The position numbers and the translations under genes were made by a program. The notes below the pieces were generated by a model. That model had not been told where the DNA came from and searched no databases. It saw only the letters and a list, made by a program, of their open reading frames with translations. A stretch of 64,000 nt of DNA from an uncultured Lachnospiraceae bacterium (lineage in GTDB: Bacteria > Bacillota > Clostridia > Lachnospirales > Lachnospiraceae): NCBI GenBank assembly GCA_947626365.1, contig CANQRW010000002.1:1-64000 (forward strand), in the 5' to 3' direction. Positions 43,601-53,908 of this stretch are shown one piece after another. Position 1 is the first letter of the stretch. Each line of letters begins with the position of its first letter.

Positions 43601-44449
43601 ATGATCATGCATGGAAACTCTGCGCCCGGTGCGCAGGATAGAGACCGAGCAGCCCTGCTGGCGGAGATCCGGCTGTTTGTTCTGGATATGGACGGGACCT
43701 TCTATCTGGGGAACCGCCGTCTGGACGGCGCTTTGGAATTTGTCCAGTATGTACAGAAAAAGGGACGAAAGATCCTGTTTTTTACCAACAACTCATCGCG
43801 CTCTCCGGAGGTATATATGGAACGGCTGGCCGGTATGGACTGCCGGATCAGCCGGGAACAAATCATGACCTCCGGGGACGTGACCATCGCTTACCTGCAG
43901 GAGAATTATCCCGGCAGGACGGTTTATCTGGTGGGAACCGCCGCCCTGATTGAATGTTTCCGGGGCGCGGGAATCCCTTTGTGGGAGCCGGGGGACGCCA
44001 GACCGGATATTGTAGTGGTTGGATTTGATACGACGCTGACTTATGAGAAGCTGGAGCATGCGTGTACCTTTATTCGTGAAGGGGCGTTGTTTCTGGCGAC
44101 TCATCTGGACATCAACTGTCCGACGGAATCCGGATTCATCCCGGACTGCGGTTCCTTCTGCGCCGCGATCTCCCTCTCCACGGGTGTGGAGCCCAAGTAT
44201 CTGGGCAAACCGTTCCAGGAGACGGTGGACATGGTGCGGCTTCGGACAGGCGTAGAACTTGACAAGGTGGCATTTGTGGGGGACAGACTATATACAGATG
44301 TGGCCACCGGCGTCAATCATGGCGCCAGAGGATTTCTGGTGCTGTCCGGCGAGACCAGGCTTGAGGATGTGGCTGCGTCCCAGGTAAAGCCGGACGGAAT
44401 CTATCTCTCTCTGGGAGAGATGAAGGAGCTGCTGGAGACGGTCCTTTAG
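43601..44449 (+). CDS. HAD-IIA family phosphatase (NagD-like)
   Basis: LFVLDMDGTFYLGNRRLDGALEFV; FFTNNSSRSPEVY; VGDRLYTDVATG. Confidence 0.87.
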   Translation: MIMHGNSAPGAQDRDRAALLAEIRLFVLDMDGTFYLGNRRLDGALEFVQYVQKKGRKILFFTNNSSRSPEVYMERLAGMDCRISREQIMTSGDVTIAYLQENYPGRTVYLVGTAALIECFRGAGIPLWEPGDARPDIVVVGFDTTLTYEKLEHACTFIREGALFLATHLDINCPTESGFIPDCGSFCAAISLSTGVEPKYLGKPFQETVDMVRLRTGVELDKVAFVGDRLYTDVATGVNHGARGFLVLSGETRLEDVAASQVKPDGIYLSLGEMKELLETVL

Positions 44450-44534
44450 AACCGGGCAGCAAATATGTGTGGGGAGATACGTTATTGTTTATCTCATAGA
44501 CATTTTTATGTCAACGAAAGAAAGGAGAAAAGGT

Positions 44535-45909
44535 ATGAAGAAAATTATGAGTGTATTATTGGCGGGTGCAATGATAGCATCTCTGACGGCATGCGGCGGC
44601 GGAAGCAGCGGCGGCGGCGGGGGGGGCAACCCAGGCAGCCCAGGAAACTCAGGCTGCGAAGCAGGAGGCGGCTCCTGCGGAAGCGGCAGCTTCTGACGGC
44701 GCGCTGGAGCTGACCATGTACTTCCCGGTATCGGTAGGCGGCGGCCCCGATGCCCTGATCGACGCCCTCTGTAAGCAGTATCATGAGGAAAATCCCAATG
44801 TGATCGTCAACCCGGTGTACGCCGGAAGCTACGCGGACACCCGTACCAAGGTCCAGGCGGCCATCAAGGCGGGCAATATCCCGGATATGGCCATCCTGTT
44901 CTCCATCGACCTGTATTCCCTGCTGGCCATGGACGCGGTGATCGATATCAACAGCATGTGCGTCACTCCGGAAGATCAGGAGTGGCTGAACGGGTTCTAT
45001 GACGGCTTCATGATGAACAGCCGCGCCGGCGATATCACATACGGTATTCCGTGGCAGCGGAGCACCATCGTGCTTTATTACAACAAAGAAGCGATGGCAG
45101 CCGCGGGACTGGATCCGGAATCCCCGCCCACTACCTGGGATGAGATGAAGGAGATGGCCAAGAAGATGACCATCGTAGAGAACGGACAGACCACTCAGTA
45201 TGGCATTGAGATTCCGTCTGACGGCTATGCTTACTGGATGCTGCAGACCTTCTGCGTGCAGCAGAACGGCTTCAACCTGATGAACGAGACCGGTACCGAG
45301 ACCTATTACAACGATCCCAGGACGGCGGAAGGCATGAGATACTGGAAGAGCCTGGCGGAGGACGGCTCCATGCCGGAAGGCATCGTAGCCTGGGCCACCA
45401 CACCCTCTGACTTTATCGAAGGCAAGACGGCCATGATGTACCATACCACCGGCAACCTGACCAGCGTGAAGAACAACGCCAAGTTCGACTTCGGCGTCGC
45501 CATGCTCCCGGCCAAGGATTCTCCCGGATCCCCCACCGGCGGCGGTAACTTCTACATCTTCAAGGGCATTTCCGAAGAACGCCAGAAGGCAGCCTTTGAA
45601 TTTATCAAATGGATGACCGACGACGAGCGTGTCGCCCAGTGGAGTATCGATACCGGATATGTGGCCACCAGGCCCACTGCTTATGAAACCGAGCGCATGA
45701 AAGCGTACGCGGAAGAATTCCCGTACTGCCTGGTAGCGAGAGACCAGCTTGAGTATGGATACGCGGAGCTTTCCACCTACAACCAGGCGGAGGTTCAGAA
45801 GGCCATCGACGACGCGATCTCCTATGTGATGACCAACCAGCAGGAGATCGAGCCTGCGCTTGAGACAGCTCAGCAGACAGCAGAGGGTATTTTGCAGGCA
45901 TATCGATAA
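44535..45909 (+). pseudogene. ABC transporter extracellular solute-binding lipoprotein, frameshifted in poly-G tract (possible phase-variable gene)
   Basis: Lipoprotein signal MKKIMSVLLAGAMIASLTACGGG in one frame; mature SBP (ALELTMYFPVSVGGGPDALIDALCKQY...) in the +1 frame; junction at G8 44619-44626. Confidence 0.85.
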
Positions 45910-45922
45910 GGAAGGGACGGCT

Positions 45923-46840
45923 ATGAAAAATCAAACTGTTGATACATCAATGCAGAGTACTGTCGCGCGGGCAGTACGGATGAAGTGGAAACGCAGCATA
46001 AAGGCGTGGCTTTTGCTGGCCCCGGCCCTGTTTTTCCTGTTCGTGTTCACCCTGTACCCCGTAGCGCAGAGCTTGTACAGCAGCTTGTTTCGAGATAACC
46101 TTTCCACAATAAAGCCTGTATTTATCGGTTTGGACAACTACAAAGCGCTCCTGAAGGACCCTGTCTTTCGGGAGTGCTTCCGAAACAACCTGCTGATCGC
46201 GGTGGTGACCATTCCCCTCTGTATGGGGCTGGCGGTGATCCTGGCCACCGTATCCAACCGGCTCACCCGCGGCGTGAGCCTGGTGAGGCTGGGGTTCATC
46301 TACCCCACCTTTATCCCGCTGGTAGCGGCCGCCAATATCTGGATGTTCATCTACACGCCCATTTACGGGCTGCTGGGTTATATCAACCCCAGCTGGAGAT
46401 TCCTGGCTGATGGCAAGACGGCCATCTGGGCCCTGATTGTCATGCTGATCTGGAAGAATACCGGATATATCATGCTGTTCTACATCGCCGGACTCCATGG
46501 GATCGACAAGGAACTGTATGAGGCTGCCAGGATCGACGGAGCCACGGAAGTGCAGATGTTCACCAAGATCACCTGGCCCATGCTTCAGGCCACCAACATT
46601 TACGTGCTGATCATTGTGCTGACCAACGCCTACAAGATGGTGGACCACCTTTACATCATGACCAAGGGCGGTCCCGGCAACGCCACCAATATGCTCCTGT
46701 TCTATATCTACCAGACAGGATTTGACTATTGGGATACGGGCAAAGCCTCGGCCATCACGGTCATCCTGGTGCTCATGATGCTGATCATTACTTCCGTGAA
46801 CTTCTTCACAAGCGACCGGAAGGCGTTTTATAACGATTAG
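45923..46840 (+). CDS. Carbohydrate-type ABC transporter permease (UgpA/MalF-like)
   Basis: Six TM helices; EAARIDGATEVQMFTKITWPML EAA loop. Confidence 0.88.
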   Translation: MKNQTVDTSMQSTVARAVRMKWKRSIKAWLLLAPALFFLFVFTLYPVAQSLYSSLFRDNLSTIKPVFIGLDNYKALLKDPVFRECFRNNLLIAVVTIPLCMGLAVILATVSNRLTRGVSLVRLGFIYPTFIPLVAAANIWMFIYTPIYGLLGYINPSWRFLADGKTAIWALIVMLIWKNTGYIMLFYIAGLHGIDKELYEAARIDGATEVQMFTKITWPMLQATNIYVLIIVLTNAYKMVDHLYIMTKGGPGNATNMLLFYIYQTGFDYWDTGKASAITVILVLMMLIITSVNFFTSDRKAFYND

Positions 46841-46848
46841 GGGGTGGG

Positions 46849-47670
46849 ATGATGAGAAAAAAGTCAGTGGCGAATTATATTGTTAATGTGCTGTTGTTCG
46901 CACTTATGTTCATCTGCATGATCCCCGTCATATGGATGATCCGCACCGCCTTTATCCGCCAGGATGTGGCGCTGGATCTGTTCGCGGTCTCCGTGCCTAC
47001 CCTTGATAACTTCAAGCGGGTGCTGGACGCGGCGCCGTTCTTCAAGTATTACGGGAATACCCTGTTCATTACCGTGGGCGTGCTGCTGGTCCAGTTCGTG
47101 CTGATCACCATGGCCGGCTACGTGTTTGCCCGCATCGACTTTTACGGATCGAACTTCCTGTTCGTGCTGTTCCTGTCCCAGATGATGATCGCGCCGGAAG
47201 TGCTGATCCTGCCCAACTACACCCTGATGAGCCGTCTGGGGCTGACGGATACCCGTATCGGGATCATGCTGCCCTTCTTCACCTCGGCCATGGGGACCCT
47301 GATCGTGCGTCAGACCATCAAGACGATCCCCTATGAGCTGGAGGAGGCGGCCAGGGTAGACGGGGCCAACCTGCTGCAGATCCTGGTGATGGTGTACGTG
47401 CCGCTTTTGAGATCAGCCTACCTGACCTTCGGCATGATCTCTGTGTCCTATCAGTGGAACAACTTCCTGTGGCCGCTGGTCATGACGGATTCGGTCGCCA
47501 ACCGGCCATTGTCCCTGGGACTTGCCATGTTTGCCATGTCCTATGAGACCGGCGCCCAGTGGAGCGATGTGAGCGCGGCTACCCTGCTGGTATGCGCTCC
47601 GCTGCTGATCGCCTTCGTCCTGTTCCAGAGACAGTTCGTGGAAAGCTTTATGCATTCCGGAATTAAATAA
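46849..47670 (+). CDS. Carbohydrate-type ABC transporter permease (UgpE/MalG-like)
   Basis: EEAARVDGANLLQILVMVYVPLL EAA loop. Confidence 0.88.
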   Translation: MMRKKSVANYIVNVLLFALMFICMIPVIWMIRTAFIRQDVALDLFAVSVPTLDNFKRVLDAAPFFKYYGNTLFITVGVLLVQFVLITMAGYVFARIDFYGSNFLFVLFLSQMMIAPEVLILPNYTLMSRLGLTDTRIGIMLPFFTSAMGTLIVRQTIKTIPYELEEAARVDGANLLQILVMVYVPLLRSAYLTFGMISVSYQWNNFLWPLVMTDSVANRPLSLGLAMFAMSYETGAQWSDVSAATLLVCAPLLIAFVLFQRQFVESFMHSGIK

Positions 47671-47679
47671 TGATCTGTA

Positions 47680-48363
47680 CTATTCCAGTTCGAACGCGTA
47701 CCGCAGGAATTTCACGATCATATCCTTGTGCTCCGTGTAGGAATAGACCATAAGGTAATGGGGGGCTTCCTTTTCCGATTCCGAATTCTTCGTGAAGCGG
47801 GAGCCCTCCATACTGATGCCGCAGGCCTTCGTCCTGCCGGTACTGTCAGCGGCGTAGAGAAGACGGTCCTTGAAGAGCGCCTTCAGATCGTCGGGAAGAA
47901 ATTCCTCCAGGTCCTGAACCGGAAAGCTGGGGGCGTAGGTTTTCACCAGATCCCCCGTGGTGATCAGAAAATCCAGTTCCCGGGCGGAGACGTAGGCCAT
48001 GATCTTGCCCTGGCTGGCGGTATTGTAGTCGGCGGAAGAACCGGTTATCACATAGAGGCTGTCGTCGAAGATCACCTGCTGGCCCCTCTTCAGACCCGCG
48101 TAAGCGGAGAAATCTTCAGCGATTTTCTGGGCCGGAAACAGATTTTCGTCATCATTGGAGAAGAAGCCTTCCAGAACAGTGTCCCTCTGGGTCTGCAGCC
48201 ACAGATCGCCTACGTAGTAGCCCAGGAGGCACAGGCACAGAAAGATGAAAAAATAACCCTTGTAGTAATCCAGAATGAAACGGATTTTCTGACGGAAGGG
48301 CAGGGACTTCAGAGTTGCCCGGTCATCTGCGAAATTTCTTTTTAGTTTACGAAAAATTTTCAT
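47680..48363 (-). CDS. Membrane-anchored protein of unknown function
   Basis: Single N-terminal TM (GYFFIFLCLCLLGYYVG) and extracytoplasmic domain. Confidence 0.65.
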   Translation of the reverse strand: MKIFRKLKRNFADDRATLKSLPFRQKIRFILDYYKGYFFIFLCLCLLGYYVGDLWLQTQRDTVLEGFFSNDDENLFPAQKIAEDFSAYAGLKRGQQVIFDDSLYVITGSSADYNTASQGKIMAYVSARELDFLITTGDLVKTYAPSFPVQDLEEFLPDDLKALFKDRLLYAADSTGRTKACGISMEGSRFTKNSESEKEAPHYLMVYSYTEHKDMIVKFLRYAFELE

Positions 48364-48480
48364 AAAAATCCCCCTTCTTTGCCAAAAATGTGATACAATA
48401 TATGAAAAGGCTGCGTGACAGACGTCTGATCTGTTGACGGCTGCCGCCGGGAATACGTGAAATGGAAAGGAGCGTGCCCT

Positions 48481-49119
48481 GTGAATCTGAACGGCATTTT
48501 CAATCCGGAAAATAAGTTCTGGAGCTTTATGGAAAAGATAACGGATGTGTTCTTCCTGGGAATTTTGTGGTTCGCGGCCTCACTGCCCGTCTTCACCATG
48601 GGCGCCGCCACTACCTCCCTGTATCAGTTTACGCTGAAGCAGGCGGACAACGAAGAGGGTTATGTGTGGAGGAGCTTCTGGAAAGCCTTTCGGAAAAACT
48701 TCCTTCCGGCTACCATCCTTTGGCTGATCCTTCTGGCTGTGGGAGGCTTTCTGGCCGTGGATCTGTGGGCCTGCATGAATATCTCCGTCCCCCGGCCGGT
48801 CCGGACCCTGTGTTTGGGGGTGCTGCTCTGCCTGGCCCTTGTGTACGCGCTGACGGCCCTGTATGTATTTCCGATTTTGTCCAGATTTCATCTGCCGGTG
48901 AAGAAGATCCTGACCAACAGCTTTATCATGGCGATGGGCAATCTCTATGTATCCGTGACGGTTCTGGTCATTTACGTCATATTCGGGGCGCTTACTTATT
49001 ATATTACCATCCTGTTTCCCATCTTCATGGCGCTGGCGGCTTTCGTCAGCTCCTACCTGTTCCGCTCCGTATTTGCCCGGTATCAGGACGAGGCGCCTGA
49101 GAACGCTGATGAGGTCTGA
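48481..49119 (+). CDS. YesL/DUF624 family membrane protein (GTG start)
   Basis: NLNGIFNPENKFWSFMEKITDVFFLGILWFAASLPVFTMGAATTSLY. Confidence 0.82.
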   Translation: MNLNGIFNPENKFWSFMEKITDVFFLGILWFAASLPVFTMGAATTSLYQFTLKQADNEEGYVWRSFWKAFRKNFLPATILWLILLAVGGFLAVDLWACMNISVPRPVRTLCLGVLLCLALVYALTALYVFPILSRFHLPVKKILTNSFIMAMGNLYVSVTVLVIYVIFGALTYYITILFPIFMALAAFVSSYLFRSVFARYQDEAPENADEV

Positions 49120-49148
49120 CGGGGGATCAAATGAAAAAGTTTAAAACT

Positions 49149-49177
49149 GGGAGCCTGCGCATGTCAGGCTCCCTTTA
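49149..49177. terminator. Hairpin between convergent genes
   Basis: GGGAGCCTG...CAGGCTCCC then TTT. Confidence 0.7.
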
Positions 49178-49191
49178 TCGTGGTCTATTGG

Positions 49192-50256
49192 TTACGTAGT
49201 CCCTGCAGGTACCGGGCCGGTGGTATCGCCGATAAGCAGATCGCTTTGATATTCCATCCGCGTGATGGCCTTGCCGTGGCTTATATCTTCCTGAGCCTGA
49301 ATCTTATCGGTCAGGAGACGGATGCTGCTGCGGCCCCTTCCTACAATGGCGTGTTCGATGGTAGTCAGATTGATGCCTTCGAAGCGTGACGGATAGATGT
49401 TATCGAATCCGCAGAGGCTTATGTCTTCCGGAATGTTCTTTCCGGACTCCAGGAGCGCTTCCCTGGCTCCGTAGGCCACCATATCATTGACGGCGACGAT
49501 CGCGGTGATCTCAGGGTGCTCTTTCAGGCATTTCTTTGTCAGTTCGTAGCCTACTTCCCGTTCTACAGCAATGACGTACAGCTCCCGGTGGGGAGATACC
49601 TCCTGGCTGAAAACGGTGACGCTGCCATCGGGACAGGAATGAGCGTATTCGTCTTTCAGTCCGTTGCAGCGGTTAACGCGAGAAGAATGCTCGCTGTTCA
49701 ATGTGGTAGATACATACGCGATGTGCTTGTGTCCCAGCTCGATCAGATGCGCGGCTACCATGCGCCCTGCGGAGTAGTTGTTGACATCTACGGTATCAAT
49801 GTTAATGTTGTAGGTTTTATCGCCCACAGTCACCATGGGGACCAGCTTGCTGACCTCCTCTGCCAGATGGGGCTGCTGAGGAATCATGGCGAAAATAACG
49901 CCTACCACCAGGGGTCTGGCGGCCAGTTCCAAAATCTCACGCTCGGCGTTCTTATTCCAGTAGGTGGCGAATACCAGCGTCAGATAACCGCGGACCCGGG
50001 CTTCCTGTTCCATGCTCTGGATCAGGGTGGTGTAGTAAGGGTTCATAAGTGACGGGCAGACGATGAGGATAACGTCTTTTGCGCTTTTGCCACGCTGCTT
50101 TTTGGGCAGATATCCCAGTTCGCGGGTAGCCTGATACACATTCTGGATAGTCTGCTCTGAGAAACGCTGCAGGTTCTTGCCGCTGAGGATCATCGATACG
50201 CATGCCGGCGATACTCCTGCGATAGTGGCAATATCTTTGATCGTAGGTTTCTTCAT
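49192..50256 (-). CDS. LacI-family transcriptional regulator
   Basis: PTIKDIATIAGVSPACVSMILSGK HTH; periplasmic-binding-like sensor domain. Confidence 0.93.
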   Translation of the reverse strand: MKKPTIKDIATIAGVSPACVSMILSGKNLQRFSEQTIQNVYQATRELGYLPKKQRGKSAKDVILIVCPSLMNPYYTTLIQSMEQEARVRGYLTLVFATYWNKNAEREILELAARPLVVGVIFAMIPQQPHLAEEVSKLVPMVTVGDKTYNINIDTVDVNNYSAGRMVAAHLIELGHKHIAYVSTTLNSEHSSRVNRCNGLKDEYAHSCPDGSVTVFSQEVSPHRELYVIAVEREVGYELTKKCLKEHPEITAIVAVNDMVAYGAREALLESGKNIPEDISLCGFDNIYPSRFEGINLTTIEHAIVGRGRSSIRLLTDKIQAQEDISHGKAITRMEYQSDLLIGDTTGPVPAGTT

Positions 50257-50415
50257 ACAAACTTCCTCCTGAAAACAGCAGTTCTATGTCTTCATTCTCA
50301 AAGTTTAGCATTTTTCAGCAAAAAAATCAATCTTTTTTTCTCGTTAATAATCAACAAGATTAAGTTAAAATCCATGTAAAAAATGCTTAAAAGAGAAAAT
50401 AGTTTTGATAAGTTG

Positions 50416-50445
50416 TTGACAAATAGTGCTAAACAGTGGTATTCT
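50416..50445 (+). promoter_or_regulatory. Promoter of second SBP cassette
   Basis: TTGACA-N18-TATTCT. Confidence 0.55.
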
Positions 50446-50612
50446 AAAGAAGCTAGATATTATGGCATTTGCAGCGGGCGGGATGAAAAACAAATGTTGA
50501 AAAAATAGGTAAAACAATGTGCAGTACGGGGACAAATTTTACCAAAATTTAACACATCATTCCCGCCAAAAACAGTTTAAATGTTTATTTATGAATGGAG
50601 GGTATGTATCAA

Positions 50613-52001
50613 ATGAAAAAGACGTTGGCAATTCTTTTAACTATGGCCATGGCTGCCGGCCTGCTGGCAGGCTGCAGCGGCGGCGGCTCCACAGGCGGCG
50701 GCGCGGTACAGCAGACCACGCAGGCTGCAGCGGCTGATTCCGCGGGAAGCAGCGAGACGGAGGCAGCGGAGACCGAGGCCCCAGCGGAAGTAGACGCTTC
50801 CATGTATGAGGTGACCGAGCCCATCACCATCCAGTGGTGGCATTCCATCGAGGATCAGCACAGCTGGATCGTGGAAGAGGTCGTGAATGATTTCAACAAT
50901 TCACAGGATCTGATTACAGTGGAGCCGGTTTATGTAGGAAGCTACGCTCAGGTGAACGAGGCTCTGGTGGCGGCTCATGCCGCGGGTACCGGACTTCCGG
51001 CCGTGACGGTAGCCAACACGCCCTATGTAGCTGAGTACGGCGCGGGCGGACTGACTGAGGATCTAGGCCCCTACGCGGCGGCTACCGGGTATGACCTGGA
51101 CGACTTCTCCGCTGGTATGCTTCTGGCTTCCCAGTATGAGGGCAAGCAGGTGGCTCTTCCCTTCCTGATCTCCACTCAGGTTATCTATTATAATAAGGAT
51201 ATCGCCGATGCGGAAGGCATCGAGGTTCCGGAAGACTGGAGCGGAATGGACGCTTTCCTGGAGAAGGCTGCAGCTAATGGCCGTACCGGTCTGAGCATCC
51301 CCGGCTGGGATCAGTGGTATTTTGAGACCTTCTATCTGAACAGAGGCCTGAATATCATTAACGACGACCAAGTCACCACCGACCTGGGCAGCGATGCCGG
51401 CCTGGAACTGGCGCATCAGTTCAAAGACTGGTATGACAAGGGCTGGATTTACTGGACTGATAACGGCAGCGACGCTTCTTCCAACATGAGACAGAGCTTT
51501 ATCGACGGAAAAGCTTTCGCGGTTTCCCACACCAGCTCCCTGTACACCACCTATGTGGATTCCTGTGATTTCGAGGTTGGCATGGCATGGCTTCCCGGCT
51601 ACAACGGCAGCAAGGATCAGGAGATCGGCGGCTGCGTACTGCTGATTCCGTCCAAGAACGATCAGGCCACCAAGAACGCGGCATGGCAGTTCCTCTGCTA
51701 TCTGTGCGGTAAAGAGACCAACATGAAGTGGGCCAGCGCTACCGGCTATATGCCCACCAGAAATTCTGTGCTGACCACTGACGAAGGCAAGGCGTTCCTG
51801 GAAGAGAAACCTGCGTTCCAGTGCATTTTCGATAACCTGAACCTGATTTATCCGAGAATCCAGCATCCCGGCTGGAACCAGCTGGCGACCATCTGGAAGA
51901 ACTACATGATCGAAATCATGTATGAGGATGTAGATATCGACAGCAAGATTGCCGATATGGCGGAGGAGATCGACGAGGTCCTGGAGGATGCTGTCGGATA
52001 A
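50613..52001 (+). CDS. ABC transporter extracellular solute-binding lipoprotein
   Basis: MKKTLAILLTMAMAAGLLAGCSGGG lipobox; ITIQWWHSIEDQHSWIVEEVVNDFN. Confidence 0.9.
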   Translation: MKKTLAILLTMAMAAGLLAGCSGGGSTGGGAVQQTTQAAAADSAGSSETEAAETEAPAEVDASMYEVTEPITIQWWHSIEDQHSWIVEEVVNDFNNSQDLITVEPVYVGSYAQVNEALVAAHAAGTGLPAVTVANTPYVAEYGAGGLTEDLGPYAAATGYDLDDFSAGMLLASQYEGKQVALPFLISTQVIYYNKDIADAEGIEVPEDWSGMDAFLEKAAANGRTGLSIPGWDQWYFETFYLNRGLNIINDDQVTTDLGSDAGLELAHQFKDWYDKGWIYWTDNGSDASSNMRQSFIDGKAFAVSHTSSLYTTYVDSCDFEVGMAWLPGYNGSKDQEIGGCVLLIPSKNDQATKNAAWQFLCYLCGKETNMKWASATGYMPTRNSVLTTDEGKAFLEEKPAFQCIFDNLNLIYPRIQHPGWNQLATIWKNYMIEIMYEDVDIDSKIADMAEEIDEVLEDAVG

Positions 52002-52025
52002 TAATATGAGATAACAGCGAGATAC

Positions 52026-52052
52026 GGCCTCCGGCACTGGCCGCCGGAGGCC
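52026..52052 (+). repeat. Intercistronic 10-bp perfect hairpin between SBP and permease genes
   Basis: GGCCTCCGGC / GCCGGAGGCC. Confidence 0.85.
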
Positions 52053-52093
52053 GGCCATTTATCTTAAAAATTACGATTAAGAAGGAGGACAAC

Positions 52094-53002
52094 GTGGAGA
52101 AAAAACCATTAATAAATCCCAAGACAACGTCTGCTATTAAGGATTTCGTCTGCGTCCTGCCGTCGCTGATCCTCATAGCAATATTTACCTATTACCCGAT
52201 CTGCAAGCTGGTTCAGATCAGTTTTACTGACTGGAACCTGCTGAATGATACCTGGAATTATGTAGGGATGAAGAACTGGGTGTGGCTGTTTAACGGTTCG
52301 GGAACCAAATACCTTCTGAACTCTCTGAAGGTTACGATCCTGTACTCCATCGGCGAACTTACTATCACTCTGGTAGGCGGACTGATTTTCGCCCTGATCT
52401 TCAACCGCATGAACGGAGCCTTCTCCATCATGCGAGCCATCGTGTTCATGCCCAAGTACGTGGCCATGTCATCCGCGGCTGTGGTTTTTCTGTGGATCCT
52501 GAACACCGATACCGGTATCCTGAACTATCTTCTTGGCTTCTTCGGCGTTGCTCCGGTAGCGTGGCTGCAGAACCGTCATACCGCACTGTTCGCGGTGCTG
52601 ATGGTTACCGGGTGGAGAGCCATCGGTTACGGCATGATGATTTATCTGTCCGCCATGATCGGCATCTCCAAGGACTATTATGAGGCGGCTTCCCTGGACG
52701 GAGCCACCGCGTGGCAGAGATTCTGGAAGATTACGATTCCCATGCTTTCGCCCACAACCCTGTTCCTGTTTGTGACGACCTTCCTTTCTTCCATGAAGGT
52801 ATTCCAGTCCATCGATATCCTGACCAGCGGCGGACCGTATCGTTCCACCGAGGTGTTCGTGTACAAGATTTATCAGTACGCTATGGAGGACTTCCGTATG
52901 GACCGGGCATCGGTTATCGCGATCGCGTTCTTTGTGTTGCTGCTGGTATTCACGGCGCTGACCTTTAAGGTATCCAACAACAGCGTTCACTACGATTCAT
53001 AA
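52094..53002 (+). CDS. ABC transporter permease (UgpA-like, GTG start)
   Basis: YEAASLDGATAWQRFWKITIPML EAA loop; aaggagg SD. Confidence 0.9.
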   Translation: MEKKPLINPKTTSAIKDFVCVLPSLILIAIFTYYPICKLVQISFTDWNLLNDTWNYVGMKNWVWLFNGSGTKYLLNSLKVTILYSIGELTITLVGGLIFALIFNRMNGAFSIMRAIVFMPKYVAMSSAAVVFLWILNTDTGILNYLLGFFGVAPVAWLQNRHTALFAVLMVTGWRAIGYGMMIYLSAMIGISKDYYEAASLDGATAWQRFWKITIPMLSPTTLFLFVTTFLSSMKVFQSIDILTSGGPYRSTEVFVYKIYQYAMEDFRMDRASVIAIAFFVLLLVFTALTFKVSNNSVHYDS

Positions 53003-53013
53003 GGAGGGCGGAT

Positions 53014-53895
53014 ATGAGCGAAGCGAAAACCACTACCCGTCTGGAACGGGAGATGGCGGCGAAGAGAAAAAGAAAGATCATAGCCGCCGTTCAGTATACC
53101 CTGGCCATCCTCGTCACCCTGATCGTACTCTTCCCGCTGTACTGGATGATTTCCTCGTCCGTGAAATCCCAGGAAGAGATTCTTCTGGCGGTGCCGACGT
53201 TGTGGCCCCATGAGATCCATCTTGAGAACTATCTGAGCGTATTTAAGAGAGTTAATTTCGGAAAATACTACTATAACACCATTGTCATGACGGCCGGGAT
53301 CCTGATTTCCCAGATCGTCACCGGCGTGTTCGCGGCCTATGGTTTTTCCAAAGGCAAATTCAAGGGTCAGGGCGTGTGCTTCCTGTTCGTTCTGGGCGCG
53401 CTGATGATTCCCATCCAGGTTACGTTCATTCCCATCTACATCATGTGCGCTAACTGGGGACTGAATGATACGTTCCTGGGCCTGATCCTTCCGGAGTGTA
53501 TCTCTCCGTATTATATTTTCATGCTGCGTCAGACCTTCATGGCCATCGACGACAGCTATATCGATGCGGCCAAGGTAGACGGCCTGGGCAGAATCGGCGT
53601 CATTACCAAGATTTTGACGCCCATGTGCAAATCCACATTGTTTACAACGACCCTGGTTACATTTACCAACGGCTGGAACAGCTACTTCTGGCCCAAGATT
53701 ATCGCCAAGAACGAACAGCGCCGGGTGCTTACCGTAGGTCTGGCGCAGCTTAAGAATACGTTTGCCGGGCAGGCGACCATGAATAACCATGAGATCATGG
53801 CCGGCGCCGTGATGGCAATCCTGCCGGTAGTAGTTATGTTCTTCATGTTCCAGAAATACATGCTGACCGGTTATTCCAAGGCGGCAATGAAGTAA
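53014..53895 (+). CDS. ABC transporter permease (UgpE-like)
   Basis: YIDAAKVDGLGRIGVITKILTPMC EAA loop. Confidence 0.9.
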   Translation: MSEAKTTTRLEREMAAKRKRKIIAAVQYTLAILVTLIVLFPLYWMISSSVKSQEEILLAVPTLWPHEIHLENYLSVFKRVNFGKYYYNTIVMTAGILISQIVTGVFAAYGFSKGKFKGQGVCFLFVLGALMIPIQVTFIPIYIMCANWGLNDTFLGLILPECISPYYIFMLRQTFMAIDDSYIDAAKVDGLGRIGVITKILTPMCKSTLFTTTLVTFTNGWNSYFWPKIIAKNEQRRVLTVGLAQLKNTFAGQATMNNHEIMAGAVMAILPVVVMFFMFQKYMLTGYSKAAMK

Positions 53896-53908
53896 GGAAG
53901 GCGACATT

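Noticed and set aside
44535-45909. Programmed +1 ribosomal frameshift in SBP1 instead of slippage
   Set aside because: No slow stop-codon/SD-like stimulator context identified, and SBP3 would need the opposite shift; DNA-level tract variation or sequencing error is simpler.
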